A program made the translations under genes and the position numbers. DNA of 42,832 bases from an uncultured Alphaproteobacteria bacterium (GTDB lineage: Bacteria; Pseudomonadota; Alphaproteobacteria; HIMB59), in NCBI GenBank assembly GCA_902521485.1, contig CABYRQ010000010.1, forward strand, positions 1 to 42,832, read 5' to 3'. The notes below the pieces were generated by a model, which saw nothing but the letters and a program-made list of their open reading frames with translations, made no database searches and was not told the origin of the DNA. Shown in pieces: positions 24,414 through 33,978 of the stretch (the first letter of the stretch is position 1; each line of letters opens with the position of its first letter).

Positions 24414-25279
24414 AGATCATTAAATGACTTAACTAGACTTGAAGTATCATATTTTTTATAAATTGTATTTTGCAAACTTTTATACTTTTTGAAGACACTT
24501 TTTGTAAGATTTAAATTTAAATTAGATTTTTCTGCTTGTTGTAAAACATATTTTAAATCTTTAGTCATTAATTCTGTAGAAAAACCAAAATTAAATTTAT
24601 TTTTGGTAAGTGTTGGATATCTGTTAGTAAATTGCCAAGAATTAGCTGCTCCATTTTTTATAGCATTAAAAATTTTTTTTTGATCAAGATTATTTTTTTT
24701 ACTAAAAAGATAAGCTTCTGACATAGAATATAAAATACCACAAATTAAAATTTGATTAGTAAATTTAGTTAATTGACCTGAGCCCAATTTCCCCATATGA
24801 GTTATACTTTTAGAGTAAGATGAAATTATTCTTTTTGATTTATTAAAGTTAAGTTCAGTTCCACCAACCATTACTGATAAAGAACCTTTTTTAGCACCCT
24901 CTTCACCGCCTGTAATAGGAGCATCTAAAAATTTTATTTTTCTTTGTTTAAATGTCTTAGAAAGTAGATCTATTTGTCTTAATGAAATAGTTGAGTGATC
25001 AATAATAATTGAATTTATATGAAAATTTGAGGTTTTTACAAATTTATTAAAAAAAGTATTAACTGCGTTATCATCTTTTAAGCAAGAAATAATAAAGTCA
25101 AATTTAATATCATTTTGAAAATTATAGCTTTCAGCTATAAATTTTTTTTTCCATTTATGTTCAACTGATTTAGTCCTATTAAATACAAAAAGTTTAAAAT
25201 TTTTATTTTTGGATAAATATCCAGCCATATGGAAGCCCATTTTCCCAAGACCAACAAATAGAATATTATAAGTTTGCAT
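24410..25279 (-). CDS. Beta-hydroxyacid dehydrogenase (3-hydroxyisobutyrate dehydrogenase family)
   Basis: 289 residues. The NAD(P)-binding motif FVGLGKMGFHMAGYL is at the start, the substrate-binding signature DAPITGGEEGAKKGSLSVMV is in the middle, and the catalytic lysine region GSGQLTKFTNQIL follows. These mark the 3-hydroxyisobutyrate/tartronate semialdehyde/6-phosphogluconate-like dehydrogenase family; the particular hydroxyacid cannot be told. The basic residues after the second strand (FNRTKS) suggest NADP. It overlaps the phosphatase-family gene by 14 bases in the ntrY operon, an unusual place for a catabolic dehydrogenase. Confidence 0.85.
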   Translation of the reverse strand: MQTYNILFVGLGKMGFHMAGYLSKNKNFKLFVFNRTKSVEHKWKKKFIAESYNFQNDIKFDFIISCLKDDNAVNTFFNKFVKTSNFHINSIIIDHSTISLRQIDLLSKTFKQRKIKFLDAPITGGEEGAKKGSLSVMVGGTELNFNKSKRIISSYSKSITHMGKLGSGQLTKFTNQILICGILYSMSEAYLFSKKNNLDQKKIFNAIKNGAANSWQFTNRYPTLTKNKFNFGFSTELMTKDLKYVLQQAEKSNLNLNLTKSVFKKYKSLQNTIYKKYDTSSLVKSFNDL

Positions 25280-25982
25280 AAAAAATAATTTTTTTTTCTA
25301 ATTTTGAATAATCAAATTCCATATTTGGAAGATTTGTTTCAAAATTTAATAGCTTTAAAAAACCCATAGCTGGAAATAAATCCCAAATTTTAGATCCATA
25401 GACAGTTAAAAAAGATCTTTCACCCTCTATAGCTTCAATTACATCATAGCCAATTGATCGTGATCTTATTTTTTCTGTGTAAGAAGTAATTATATCTTTA
25501 AAATAAATTTTGGCATGTTCACCTAAAAATCCAATTTGATTGCTATAATTTTGCGGCTTTATTTGCTGATGGTTTTTAAATATTGAATTGTTATGAGTGT
25601 GATAAAAAATATCACCAATAGGATCATATATTATAGCAAATTCACATTTTGCATATTTTATATACGATATCATTATTGCAACTTTATTAATACCATTAAT
25701 AAAATTTCTTGTTCCATCAATTGGGTCTACGGTCAAATATTCATTTTTTTTTATTAATTCAGAATTACTTTCTTCAGATATAATATTTGAAAATCCTATA
25801 TTTTTAAAATATTCAATTAGTTCATTCTCTATAATCACATCATATGTAGTGACTTTAGAATTATCCTCTTTAGTTGAAACTTCATTTTCACTAAGTTTTC
25901 CAATATTTGGAATTATGATTTCTGTAGCAATTTTCTTTAAGTACTTATGAGTGTCTAAAAAAAAATTATTATCAATCATCAT
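25266..25982 (-). CDS. Inositol monophosphatase-family phosphatase
   Basis: 238 residues. The metal-binding signatures are all visible: KEDNSKVTTYD (39-49), Glu70-Glu71 in SEES, DPIDGTRNFINGI (Asp86, Asp89) and the C-terminal WDLFPAMGFL. The family dephosphorylates small phosphate esters such as inositol phosphate, 3'-phosphoadenosine 5'-phosphate, fructose bisphosphate or histidinol phosphate; no substrate is implied by the sequence. It is somewhat short for the family (about 250-270). It starts 11 bases inside the end of trkA. Confidence 0.85.
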   Translation of the reverse strand: MMIDNNFFLDTHKYLKKIATEIIIPNIGKLSENEVSTKEDNSKVTTYDVIIENELIEYFKNIGFSNIISEESNSELIKKNEYLTVDPIDGTRNFINGINKVAIMISYIKYAKCEFAIIYDPIGDIFYHTHNNSIFKNHQQIKPQNYSNQIGFLGEHAKIYFKDIITSYTEKIRSRSIGYDVIEAIEGERSFLTVYGSKIWDLFPAMGFLKLLNFETNLPNMEFDYSKLEKKIIFYANL

Positions 25983-27300
25983 TTATTATTTTTTCTAAAA
26001 CATGAGAGTCTTTTTGCAAAACACATAAAATTAATATGTCGTTATTCAAAGGAATATGATCATTATTTTTTAACTCTAATGTTTCATTTGTTAATGTGCA
26101 TATGTGATTGATAACTTTAGATTTTTTAATATTTTCATATATTTCATTTTTATATTTAATTTCATATATCACGTACTGATCTTTAAAAATAGAATGATAA
26201 GATAATAAAGAGCCTTTAGATATTTTTTCGATAATTCTTGATGTTGTTAACTCTCTTGGATTAATAATAACATCTATTCCTAAATCATTCGCAAAAGATG
26301 AGTATGACTCATTATTAATCACTGATATAGTTGATTTAGAGCCCCTTTTTTTTGCTATTATAGATAATATTGTATTAATTTGATCATTATCTGTGACAGT
26401 GATTACTAAATCAGAGTTATTCAATTTAATCTCTTCGTACAAAGTTTGGTCAAGAGCATCACCATGAAATATTGTCGTATTTTTAAGTAAACCTGCTAAA
26501 AAATTACATCTTTCTTTATCTAGTTCAAGAATTTTCAAGTTTATCTCTTGATCATCTTGTTCAATTAAAGTAGATAAATTTTGACCAATATTACCTCCTC
26601 CAACTATAAGAACATCCAATACATAGTCTTTAAAACCAAAAAACTTTATTAGTTTATTTAAATATTTTTTTTTAATTAATAGGTAGAGTTGATCTGAGAT
26701 TGATATATTTTGAAAATCAAAATTTATGTTATCTTCGTTACTGTGCCCTAAATAACAAAGATTATTAGTTTTAAAAAAAACTTTTATTTCCTCAAATGTA
26801 TGGTTTTTAAATAAATTAGAGGATTGCATTCCAATTAATAAATAATCTTGAGTTATTAAAGACTCACTAAAAAATGCTCCAGGTAAATGAATTTTCTCAA
26901 AAATATTATTTGAGACCTCCCATTCAGGAGATATAATGTGATCAAGAAAACTATTTGAGTCTATTAATAATTGTTTATTCTCATCAGAAATTAAATTTTG
27001 ATTTCTAACCCTTGCGATTGTTTTATCAACATTTAAAAATTCTTTTGCAAATTTACTTGTAATGATATTTTTTTCATCACTTCGTGTGACAGCTATAAAA
27101 CAATCGATTTTAGAGTCAAAATTTTTATAAAAAGATGGATTTAGAGGGTCATCATAAATCGTTTTAATATCAAACCTTTCAGATAGATTTTTCAATTCAT
27201 TATAATTATCATCCAATAGAAATACACTTTTTCCTTGCTCAGATAATTTTTTTGCGAGATTTGCACCAACTATTCCTGAGCCCAGTATAAGAATATTCAT
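25972..27300 (-). CDS. trkA: Trk potassium transport regulator TrkA
   Basis: 442 residues in a duplicated RCK layout. The first NAD-binding motif ILGSGIVGANLAKKL is at 5-19 with an acidic residue after the second strand (LLDDN), followed by a TrkA-C-like region; a second motif VGGGNIGQNLSTLIEQD begins near residue 233, again followed by a second TrkA-C segment. This full two-unit form is the cytoplasmic gating subunit of the TrkH/TrkG potassium channel. Its start overlaps the ntrX stop by one base; ntrX-trkA linkage is common in alphaproteobacteria. No trkH is in the window. Confidence 0.92.
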   Translation of the reverse strand: MNILILGSGIVGANLAKKLSEQGKSVFLLDDNYNELKNLSERFDIKTIYDDPLNPSFYKNFDSKIDCFIAVTRSDEKNIITSKFAKEFLNVDKTIARVRNQNLISDENKQLLIDSNSFLDHIISPEWEVSNNIFEKIHLPGAFFSESLITQDYLLIGMQSSNLFKNHTFEEIKVFFKTNNLCYLGHSNEDNINFDFQNISISDQLYLLIKKKYLNKLIKFFGFKDYVLDVLIVGGGNIGQNLSTLIEQDDQEINLKILELDKERCNFLAGLLKNTTIFHGDALDQTLYEEIKLNNSDLVITVTDNDQINTILSIIAKKRGSKSTISVINNESYSSFANDLGIDVIINPRELTTSRIIEKISKGSLLSYHSIFKDQYVIYEIKYKNEIYENIKKSKVINHICTLTNETLELKNNDHIPLNNDILILCVLQKDSHVLEKIINDD

Positions 27301-28547
27301 TAATCTATTTTTATATTCAGAGATTTAACTTTGCGATACAAAGATACTCTATCTAGTTTAAGCATTTTTGCAGTCAATGTCATATTAAAATTATTTGTTT
27401 TTAATTTTTGAAGTAAGTAATCTTTTTCAAATTTATCCTTAGCTTCTCTAAAATTTAAATCGTAAAGATCAGTGCTTTCTATAGAATTATTCATCATATC
27501 CTCAATTAAGTTTTTTGAAACGAATAAACTATTGTCTGTTAATAGCCCTATAATATTTTCAGAAAGATTCATTAATTCAAATATGTTTCCGGGCCAAGTA
27601 TGATTTAATAATAATTTCTCTACTTTATCATCTATCTCAATTCTATTCTCAAATTTCTTTTGTGCAAAAATATTTAAATAATGTTTGAAGAGGGGGAAGA
27701 TTTCATCTTTTCTAGTTGTCAATGGATTTAATATTACTCTGTGGTCAATATTTTTTACAAATGGATCTTTCATATCAATTTTTTTACTATCGAATATTAT
27801 TGATGCATTTATTTTTTTACTTTTAACTAAATTTAAATAATTTAATAGTTCTATTTGATTAAAATTTTCATAATCATTTAAATAAATAGTAAAATAATTG
27901 TGTAAAGAACTTAATTTTAATAGATCGGACTCATTCATTAGGTTTTCATTTAAATTAATAAATGTATCTGGATTTTTTGAAGATAAATTCATATGTATAG
28001 TATTTGCAAGAAAATTTTTTCCAATTCCATTTGGTCCGATTATTAAAATAGAAGAATTATTTTTTATCTTAGAAAGGTTTTTAAAAACATCATCAATGTA
28101 TCTACCGTAACCAATAGAGTCTATCTTTGAATGAAATGATATTTTATTTCTATAGTTATTTATTGTAACACGCTGTTTTAATTCAAGAAGATTTTTTTGA
28201 ATTATATGTACAAGTTTTTTAGTCTCAAAAGGCTTTTCAATGAAATCATTTGCTCCTGCCTTAACAGACTCTATTGCATTATCTATATTTGCATGACCAC
28301 TAAAAGAAACAATAACTAGATTTTCATACTTAGTTTTTAAATATTCAATAATATCTATTCCTTGCTTTGTGCTATTTTTTAGCCATAAATCAATTAACAC
28401 AACATCATAATCAAAATCTCTAGACTCAAGATCAACAAATTCTTTATAAGAATTTGCATATGTCACCTCATAACCTTGCTTAGATAGTATGAGTGAAATT
28501 TGTTTACAAATTTCTAATTCATCATCAATTACTAATATTTTTGCCAT
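27300..28547 (-). CDS. ntrX: NtrX-type response regulator with degenerate AAA+ domain
   Basis: 415 residues: receiver domain (1-120) with phospho-acceptor Asp53 and Lys105, AAA+-derived domain (about 140-345) and a C-terminal Fis-type helix-turn-helix (about 368-415, with MTLTAKMLKLDRVSLYRKVK). The central domain is eroded. Walker A reads GPNGIGKN (171-178). The GAFTGA loop that contacts sigma-54 is missing, with only about 48 residues from the Walker A Lys to the Walker B position instead of about 65-70. Walker B reads IYLNDY instead of FLDE. TWPGNIFEL, matching the WPGNVREL motif, is kept. Probably a DNA-binding regulator paired with NtrY and independent of sigma-54. It overlaps ntrY by 23 bases. 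Confidence 0.88.
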   Translation of the reverse strand: MAKILVIDDELEICKQISLILSKQGYEVTYANSYKEFVDLESRDFDYDVVLIDLWLKNSTKQGIDIIEYLKTKYENLVIVSFSGHANIDNAIESVKAGANDFIEKPFETKKLVHIIQKNLLELKQRVTINNYRNKISFHSKIDSIGYGRYIDDVFKNLSKIKNNSSILIIGPNGIGKNFLANTIHMNLSSKNPDTFINLNENLMNESDLLKLSSLHNYFTIYLNDYENFNQIELLNYLNLVKSKKINASIIFDSKKIDMKDPFVKNIDHRVILNPLTTRKDEIFPLFKHYLNIFAQKKFENRIEIDDKVEKLLLNHTWPGNIFELMNLSENIIGLLTDNSLFVSKNLIEDMMNNSIESTDLYDLNFREAKDKFEKDYLLQKLKTNNFNMTLTAKMLKLDRVSLYRKVKSLNIKID

Positions 28548-30564
28548 AAAAAATTATTTCTATTTTAAATCCTGAATAACTGTTCGTTGTTATATTCATC
28601 TTATAAGAGTTGTCAGTAATTATTTTATTTATTAAAGACAATCCTAATCCAGAAGAATTTTTTGTTGAAAAATATGGTTTAATAAGATCATCAATGTCTC
28701 CATTATAACCAGGTCCATTATCAAAAAAGGTCAAAATTAAATCACCATCAATTTTTTTTAGAATTATATCAATAGCTGGATTATTAGTATTCTCTAGAGC
28801 CTCAATAGAGTTCTTAAATAGATTATTAAAAATTATATCCAAATACGAATGGTCAAAATCTACAAATAACTTATCTTCAATATTATGATTTATAGTAATT
28901 TTATCAAAATTTCGTTTATACTCCTCAATATAAACTAAACATATTTCAGATAAATTTAGTTTGGTAATATTTGCTTTAGGTAACCTAGCATATGTTGAAA
29001 ATTCGTTTACTAAATTTTGAATCAAAAAAATTTGTCTCTTAATCGATTTAATTGAATTTATCAATTCCTCGTCTTCCAGTTGACTTTCAATAAATTCAGT
29101 TGATAAAAGCATAGGTGTTAATGGATTTTTTATCTCGTGTGAAATTTTTCTAGCAAGATCTGCTATTGCATTATTTTTTTCAGCAAATATTAAATCAGTA
29201 TAATCATTAAAAATTATAATTTGATCAAATAAAGAGTTATTATCAATAAAAATAGATTTTACAAAAAAATACTTTTGAATATTTTTTAATTTAACTTCTA
29301 AATTTATTTCATATGATTTTTTATAAAAACTTTGATTATTATTAAAATAGTTTGAAAGTAATTTAGTAAAGTTTTCAAATGATGTATTTTTTTCACTGCT
29401 AAAGATATGAGATGCGGAATTTTCAAAAATCATTGATTTATTATTTAATACAAAAATACCATATGGAGAATTTTCTATAATATTATTTATAAAACTTAGT
29501 TGATCGTTAATAGTTGCATTAACATCTTGTAAATTGTTTTTTTGGTTTATAATTGTTTTGCTCATTTCATGAAATGAATTTGTTAACACAGAAATATCGT
29601 CCTTTTCACTTAATTTTTCAAAATCTGTTTGTTGATATTTTCCTTTTCTCAGGTCAATTATTGATTTATTCAAGTCTCTTATAGGTTTAGCTAATCTAAA
29701 GCTAAAATTTGTTCCTATTATTATAAAAATAAAAATTAAACTTGTTGAGAGAATTATATAAATAGTAAAAAAAGTAATTTGAATATCTCTTTTGTTGTTA
29801 TCAATCGAATTTATAGCTTCGTACGATTGTATAATATTCTGATAATAATTTAATGTTTCTAAATCAATATTCTTAAGTAACAATAAATAATTTGAGTTAT
29901 TTAAGTTTACTTTAGAAAAAAGTTGATCATCTGAAAAAAAAATAGTGATATCGCTTTCATTTTTAGTACTAGCATCCTTTAAATTTTCATCTGATAAAAA
30001 TATTTTCTCATCTGAAATATGTTCAATAAATTGTTTACCATTATTATAATTATAAACAGTTGTAATATTAAATCTTTGTATGATATCTCTATCTATAAGT
30101 CTTTCAGCGAGAACATAATTTCTTATAAATTTAGAATCTATTATGAGATCTCTTTCTGTTTGATTTATATATTTCTGAGCTAGTTGATAAGAATTATTTA
30201 CAGTAGATTTAAATGCTGGACCTAACCAAGTACTCACCTCGATATTAAAAAATATTGCAGATGCCAATAATATAATTCCACTAGGAATAATTGAAAAAAG
30301 ACCAAAAAAAAGAAAAAATTTGTTAAAAAGTCTAAGGCCCACTATCTCTCGATTTTTGTATTTTAAATAATTAATAAAAAATATACTTAGATATAGAAGA
30401 AGTATTAGGAGAAAAACAAAATCTGCAATTAAGATATATTGGATGAATTCAACATTACGAATTATTTCATTTGATGAAATAAGTGAATATACAGTTAAAG
30501 AAAAAAGCGTTATAAAAATAGAAATCAATATAAATGCAGAAAATTTATTGAAATAATTTGACAT
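28525..30564 (-). CDS. ntrY: NtrY-type membrane sensor histidine kinase
   Basis: A 679-residue sensor with three N-terminal membrane helices (within 1-105), a periplasmic region (about 106-260), a fourth helix (about 263-290), a HAMP linker beginning RLAKPIRDLNKSI, a PAS domain (about 360-470, starting IENSPYGIFVLNNKS), and the kinase core. The H-box is ARKISHEIKNPLTPM, the N-box NNLFKNSIEAL, G1 FDNGPGY and G2 SSGLGLSL. All motifs needed for autophosphorylation are intact, in contrast to its partner NtrX. ntrB and ntrC, which often precede it in alphaproteobacteria, are absent. Its ATG lies 4-6 bases downstream of the divergent ispDF start, so both promoters must lie inside opposing coding sequences. 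Confidence 0.92.
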   Translation of the reverse strand: MSNYFNKFSAFILISIFITLFSLTVYSLISSNEIIRNVEFIQYILIADFVFLLILLLYLSIFFINYLKYKNREIVGLRLFNKFFLFFGLFSIIPSGIILLASAIFFNIEVSTWLGPAFKSTVNNSYQLAQKYINQTERDLIIDSKFIRNYVLAERLIDRDIIQRFNITTVYNYNNGKQFIEHISDEKIFLSDENLKDASTKNESDITIFFSDDQLFSKVNLNNSNYLLLLKNIDLETLNYYQNIIQSYEAINSIDNNKRDIQITFFTIYIILSTSLIFIFIIIGTNFSFRLAKPIRDLNKSIIDLRKGKYQQTDFEKLSEKDDISVLTNSFHEMSKTIINQKNNLQDVNATINDQLSFINNIIENSPYGIFVLNNKSMIFENSASHIFSSEKNTSFENFTKLLSNYFNNNQSFYKKSYEINLEVKLKNIQKYFFVKSIFIDNNSLFDQIIIFNDYTDLIFAEKNNAIADLARKISHEIKNPLTPMLLSTEFIESQLEDEELINSIKSIKRQIFLIQNLVNEFSTYARLPKANITKLNLSEICLVYIEEYKRNFDKITINHNIEDKLFVDFDHSYLDIIFNNLFKNSIEALENTNNPAIDIILKKIDGDLILTFFDNGPGYNGDIDDLIKPYFSTKNSSGLGLSLINKIITDNSYKMNITTNSYSGFKIEIIFYGKNISN

Positions 30565-31697
30565 TAAATAACTCTAAAATTCATTTTATACTTCTGGCAG
30601 GTGGTAATAGTTTACGATTTTCATCTAATACAAATAAGCTTTTAGCAAAATTTAAAAATAAAAATTTACTAATACATAATATTGAATTTATTAAAGAACT
30701 TAAATTTAAAAAGATAACCCTTATAATTAATAATCTAAAAAACACTAATATTAACATTTTTGATGATTTAGAAGTAATAAAAGGAGGAAAAACAAGATCA
30801 GAAAGTGTTAAGAATGCTTTAAACAAATCCAAATTTAAATCAAAATATGTAATCATACATGATGCAGCTAGACCATTAAATTCCCAAAAATTAATCAAAA
30901 ACATAATAAAGAATTTATTAGAAAGAAATTATGATTGTGTAGTTCCTTATACCAAATGTTCTGATACTGCTATTGTTGGTCACTATAATATTGACAGAGA
31001 AAAACTTAAACTAATTAAAACACCACAAGGGTTTATTAAAAATAAAATTACTTTTTTACATAATGAAAATAAAAGAAATTTATTAACTGACGACAGTCAA
31101 CTTTTCAGGAATGAAAAAAATAAATTTAAAATTAAATATTTATTACAGAATGAAATAAATTTAAAAATTACATACAAAGATGAATTAGTTTCATTAAATA
31201 AATTAGTTGAAAAGAATATCTTAGTAGGAATTGGTTATGATATTCACAGAACTATAAAAACTAATAAAAATAATTTAATAAAACTTGGTGGTGCAAAAAT
31301 AAAATCAAAAGTAAAAGTTATTTCTCACTCAGATGGAGATGTAATACTACATGCTATCACAGACTCTATTCTAGGAGCACTATCTCATAGAGATATAGGT
31401 ACATATTTTCCAAATAATAAAAAAAACTTAAATAGAAATTCAATAGACTTTTTGAATTATGCTTTGAACAAAATGAATTTAAAGAAAAAGATGATCAATA
31501 ATATTGATCTAATGATTGTTTCAGAAGAACCTAAAATAAATCCTCATTTTAAAAAGATTTTAGAGAGTATTTCAAAGAACCTTAATATCAATAAAAAGAG
31601 TATTTCTATCAAAGCTACTACAAATGAAAAATCTGGATTAATAGGTAGAGGAAATTTTATAGCCTGTTGGTCGAATATTTCTCTGAGAGAAAACTAA
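30558..31697 (+). CDS. ispDF: Bifunctional IspD-IspF enzyme of the MEP isoprenoid pathway
   Basis: 379 residues with two enzymes fused, as in many alphaproteobacteria. The IspD part (about 1-215) makes CDP-methylerythritol from MEP and [30 protein letters not shown] and LTDDSQLF are visible. The IspF part (about 220-379) makes the cyclic diphosphate: zinc site YDIHR and [26 protein letters not shown], and the ending [14 protein letters not shown]. The only start fitting the first IspD strand is TTG 30558. It overlaps divergently with the ntrY start and convergently, by 4 bases, with lipA. Confidence 0.93.
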   Translation: MTLNNSKIHFILLAGGNSLRFSSNTNKLLAKFKNKNLLIHNIEFIKELKFKKITLIINNLKNTNINIFDDLEVIKGGKTRSESVKNALNKSKFKSKYVIIHDAARPLNSQKLIKNIIKNLLERNYDCVVPYTKCSDTAIVGHYNIDREKLKLIKTPQGFIKNKITFLHNENKRNLLTDDSQLFRNEKNKFKIKYLLQNEINLKITYKDELVSLNKLVEKNILVGIGYDIHRTIKTNKNNLIKLGGAKIKSKVKVISHSDGDVILHAITDSILGALSHRDIGTYFPNNKKNLNRNSIDFLNYALNKMNLKKKMINNIDLMIVSEEPKINPHFKKILESISKNLNINKKSISIKATTNEKSGLIGRGNFIACWSNISLREN

Positions 31698-32602
31698 ACT
31701 ACTTTTTTTAGTTTTTCAAAGTCTTCATCTGCGTGATAACTTGACCTTGTCATCGGTGAGGAGGAAATCATTTTAAATCCCAATTTTAAACAAACATTAT
31801 AAAGACTTTTAAACTCGTCGGGAGAATAAAACTTATGAACTTTTTCATGATGAATAGATGGCTGAAGATATTGGCCTATAGTAACAAAATCAATATTAGA
31901 ATCTTTCATATCTTTTAGTACTTCTATTATTTCTGAATAATCCTCGCCTAACCCAACCATAATACCAGACTTTGTAAATATTGATGGATCAAATTCTTTA
32001 ACTTCTCTTAAAAGCTTTAAACTCTCAATATAATTAGAACCAGGTCTGATTTGTCTATAGATTCTTGGAACTGTCTCTAAGTTATGATTAAAAACATCTG
32101 GCTTCACCTTTGCGATATCGATGTAGTTTCTATTTTTTCTTAAGAAATCGGGTGTTAAAATTTCTATTGTTGTATTATTAGATAGTTCTCTTATGTACTT
32201 AATAGTATCAATAAAGTGCTGAGCACCACCGTCAGGTAAGTCATCTCTGTCAACACTTGTTACCACAACATGTTTAAGTCCTAATTTTAAAACAGATTTG
32301 GCAACGTTAAGAGGTTCCATTGGATCTGGTGGCTCAGAGGGTTTACCAGTTTTTACATTACAGAATGCACATGCTCTAGTACAGGTATCTCCTAATATCA
32401 TAAAAGTTGCGTGTTTTTTTTCCCAACATTCTCCAATATTTGGACATGCAGCTTCTTGACAGACAGTCACTAAGTTATGAGATTTAACTATGTCTAGTGT
32501 CTCAAAATATTTTTTTGATGTTGGTGCTTTTACTTTTAGCCAATTAGGTTTTTTTAATGTCGTAGGATTAAATTTTTTAATTTTTTCTGGATGTCTGATC
32601 AT
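31694..32602 (-). CDS. lipA: Lipoyl synthase
   Basis: 302 residues; radical SAM enzyme inserting two sulfurs into protein-bound octanoyl groups. Both Fe-S clusters are visible: the auxiliary cluster cysteines in [12 protein letters not shown] and the radical SAM motif CTRACAFC, with the start [17 protein letters not shown] and the C-terminal serine ligand region [10 protein letters not shown]. It is the last gene of the leftward pdh operon, 2 bases after lpd. This makes sense since the E1-beta and E2 subunits encoded upstream both carry lipoyl domains. Confidence 0.96.
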   Translation of the reverse strand: MIRHPEKIKKFNPTTLKKPNWLKVKAPTSKKYFETLDIVKSHNLVTVCQEAACPNIGECWEKKHATFMILGDTCTRACAFCNVKTGKPSEPPDPMEPLNVAKSVLKLGLKHVVVTSVDRDDLPDGGAQHFIDTIKYIRELSNNTTIEILTPDFLRKNRNYIDIAKVKPDVFNHNLETVPRIYRQIRPGSNYIESLKLLREVKEFDPSIFTKSGIMVGLGEDYSEIIEVLKDMKDSNIDFVTIGQYLQPSIHHEKVHKFYSPDEFKSLYNVCLKLGFKMISSSPMTRSSYHADEDFEKLKKVV

Positions 32603-32604
32603 GT

Positions 32605-33978
32605 TTAAAAATGTAAAGGTTTTTCAAAAGCTGATAAGACACTTTCATGAATAGACTCTGATAAAGTTGGATGTGCAAAAACAGTATTTATAAATTCATC
32701 TTCTGTTGACTCTGATGAAATAGCTAAGCCAAATGTAGCTATCATTTCTGTAACATCAGGTCCAATAAGATGTGCACCCAATACCTCTCCTGTCTCAGAA
32801 TTAAAGAGCGTTTTAACAAAACCATATGAGTTAGACATAGTTTGTGATTTACCATTTGCTAAAAATGGAAAATTACCTGTCTTGTAGGGAGTATTATTGT
32901 CTTTAAGTTGTTGTTCAGTGAAACCAACAGTAGCTATTTGTGGTAAGCTATATATACAACCAGGGATATGATTTTCTTTAGGTTTATGAGTATTATTACC
33001 TGTTGAAATATGAGTCACACAATTTATGGCATCGTGCATGGCTTTATGAGCTAACCAAGGGGCACCAATAATATCACCAATGGCATATAAACCCTTAATA
33101 TTTGTCTCATAATTATGATTTGTACTTATATAACCTGTATCAGATAGATTTAAGTTAAGGGAACTTATAAAGTCATTATCTAAATTAGGTATAACACCTA
33201 CAGATAGTATTAATGCATCACATGCAACCTTTTGGTCAATATTGCTAAAGTATACATTCTTTTTGTCTTCAACAATTTTCTCAATTTTTGCATTTAACTC
33301 AAATTTAATACCCTTTTTTTCAAATATTTTTTTTGCTTCATTTGAAATATCGTTATCAAACTGTGGTAATATCTTATTTTGAGACTCAAACACTGTAACA
33401 TTCGAACCTAAAGCATTATAAATACTTGCAAACTCTATTCCTATAGCTCCTGATCCGATAATACATAATTTTTTTGGAAGGAATTTAGGTATCATTGCCT
33501 CTTTAGAACTCCAAATTAAATTAGAAAATTTAATGTCACCAATTGTTCTAGGTTTGCATCCCGTAGCAATAATCATATTCTTTGAAGAAATTTCATCTGA
33601 AGTTGTATTAACAAAAAATTCATTATCTACTGTTTTAGGATATGCTCGATGTTTATAAATATCTATTTTATTTTTTTTCATGAGTGAGTTGACACCTTTA
33701 GATAAATTATCAGATGCTGTTCTTGACATTTCAACAACTTTATCTAGAGCAATTTTAGTAAGATCTTTCTTATCAAGCCCAAAATGATTAGCCTCTTCCA
33801 TGAATTCTGCTGAATGTAGTAATGATTTAGTTGGAATACATCCCCAATTAAGACATACACCTCCTAGTTTATCCTCTTCAAACAAAGCAACCTTCATACC
33901 AAGTTGTGCAGCTTTTATAGCAGCAACATAACCACCAGGACCACCGCCAACTATTGATAAATCATACTTATTTGTCAT
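32605..33978 (-). CDS. lpd: Dihydrolipoamide dehydrogenase (E3)
   Basis: 457-residue FAD flavoprotein that reoxidises dihydrolipoamide with NAD. The FAD motif [17 protein letters not shown] is at the start, the redox disulfide is in [14 protein letters not shown], the NAD motif is [12 protein letters not shown], and the second FAD segment ends [16 protein letters not shown]. The catalytic HPTLSES near the end is intact. Its start overlaps pdhC by 11 bases, so this copy is dedicated to the pyruvate dehydrogenase complex. Confidence 0.96.
   Translation of the reverse strand: MTNKYDLSIVGGGPGGYVAAIKAAQLGMKVALFEEDKLGGVCLNWGCIPTKSLLHSAEFMEEANHFGLDKKDLTKIALDKVVEMSRTASDNLSKGVNSLMKKNKIDIYKHRAYPKTVDNEFFVNTTSDEISSKNMIIATGCKPRTIGDIKFSNLIWSSKEAMIPKFLPKKLCIIGSGAIGIEFASIYNALGSNVTVFESQNKILPQFDNDISNEAKKIFEKKGIKFELNAKIEKIVEDKKNVYFSNIDQKVACDALILSVGVIPNLDNDFISSLNLNLSDTGYISTNHNYETNIKGLYAIGDIIGAPWLAHKAMHDAINCVTHISTGNNTHKPKENHIPGCIYSLPQIATVGFTEQQLKDNNTPYKTGNFPFLANGKSQTMSNSYGFVKTLFNSETGEVLGAHLIGPDVTEMIATFGLAISSESTEDEFINTVFAHPTLSESIHESVLSAFEKPLHF

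Noticed and set aside
30558..30660. IspD domain possibly inactive because of an altered nucleotide-binding loop
   Set aside because: The loop reads [10 protein letters not shown] with one extra residue, but an Arg and a downstream Lys remain and the other IspD motifs are intact, so this is likely normal variation.
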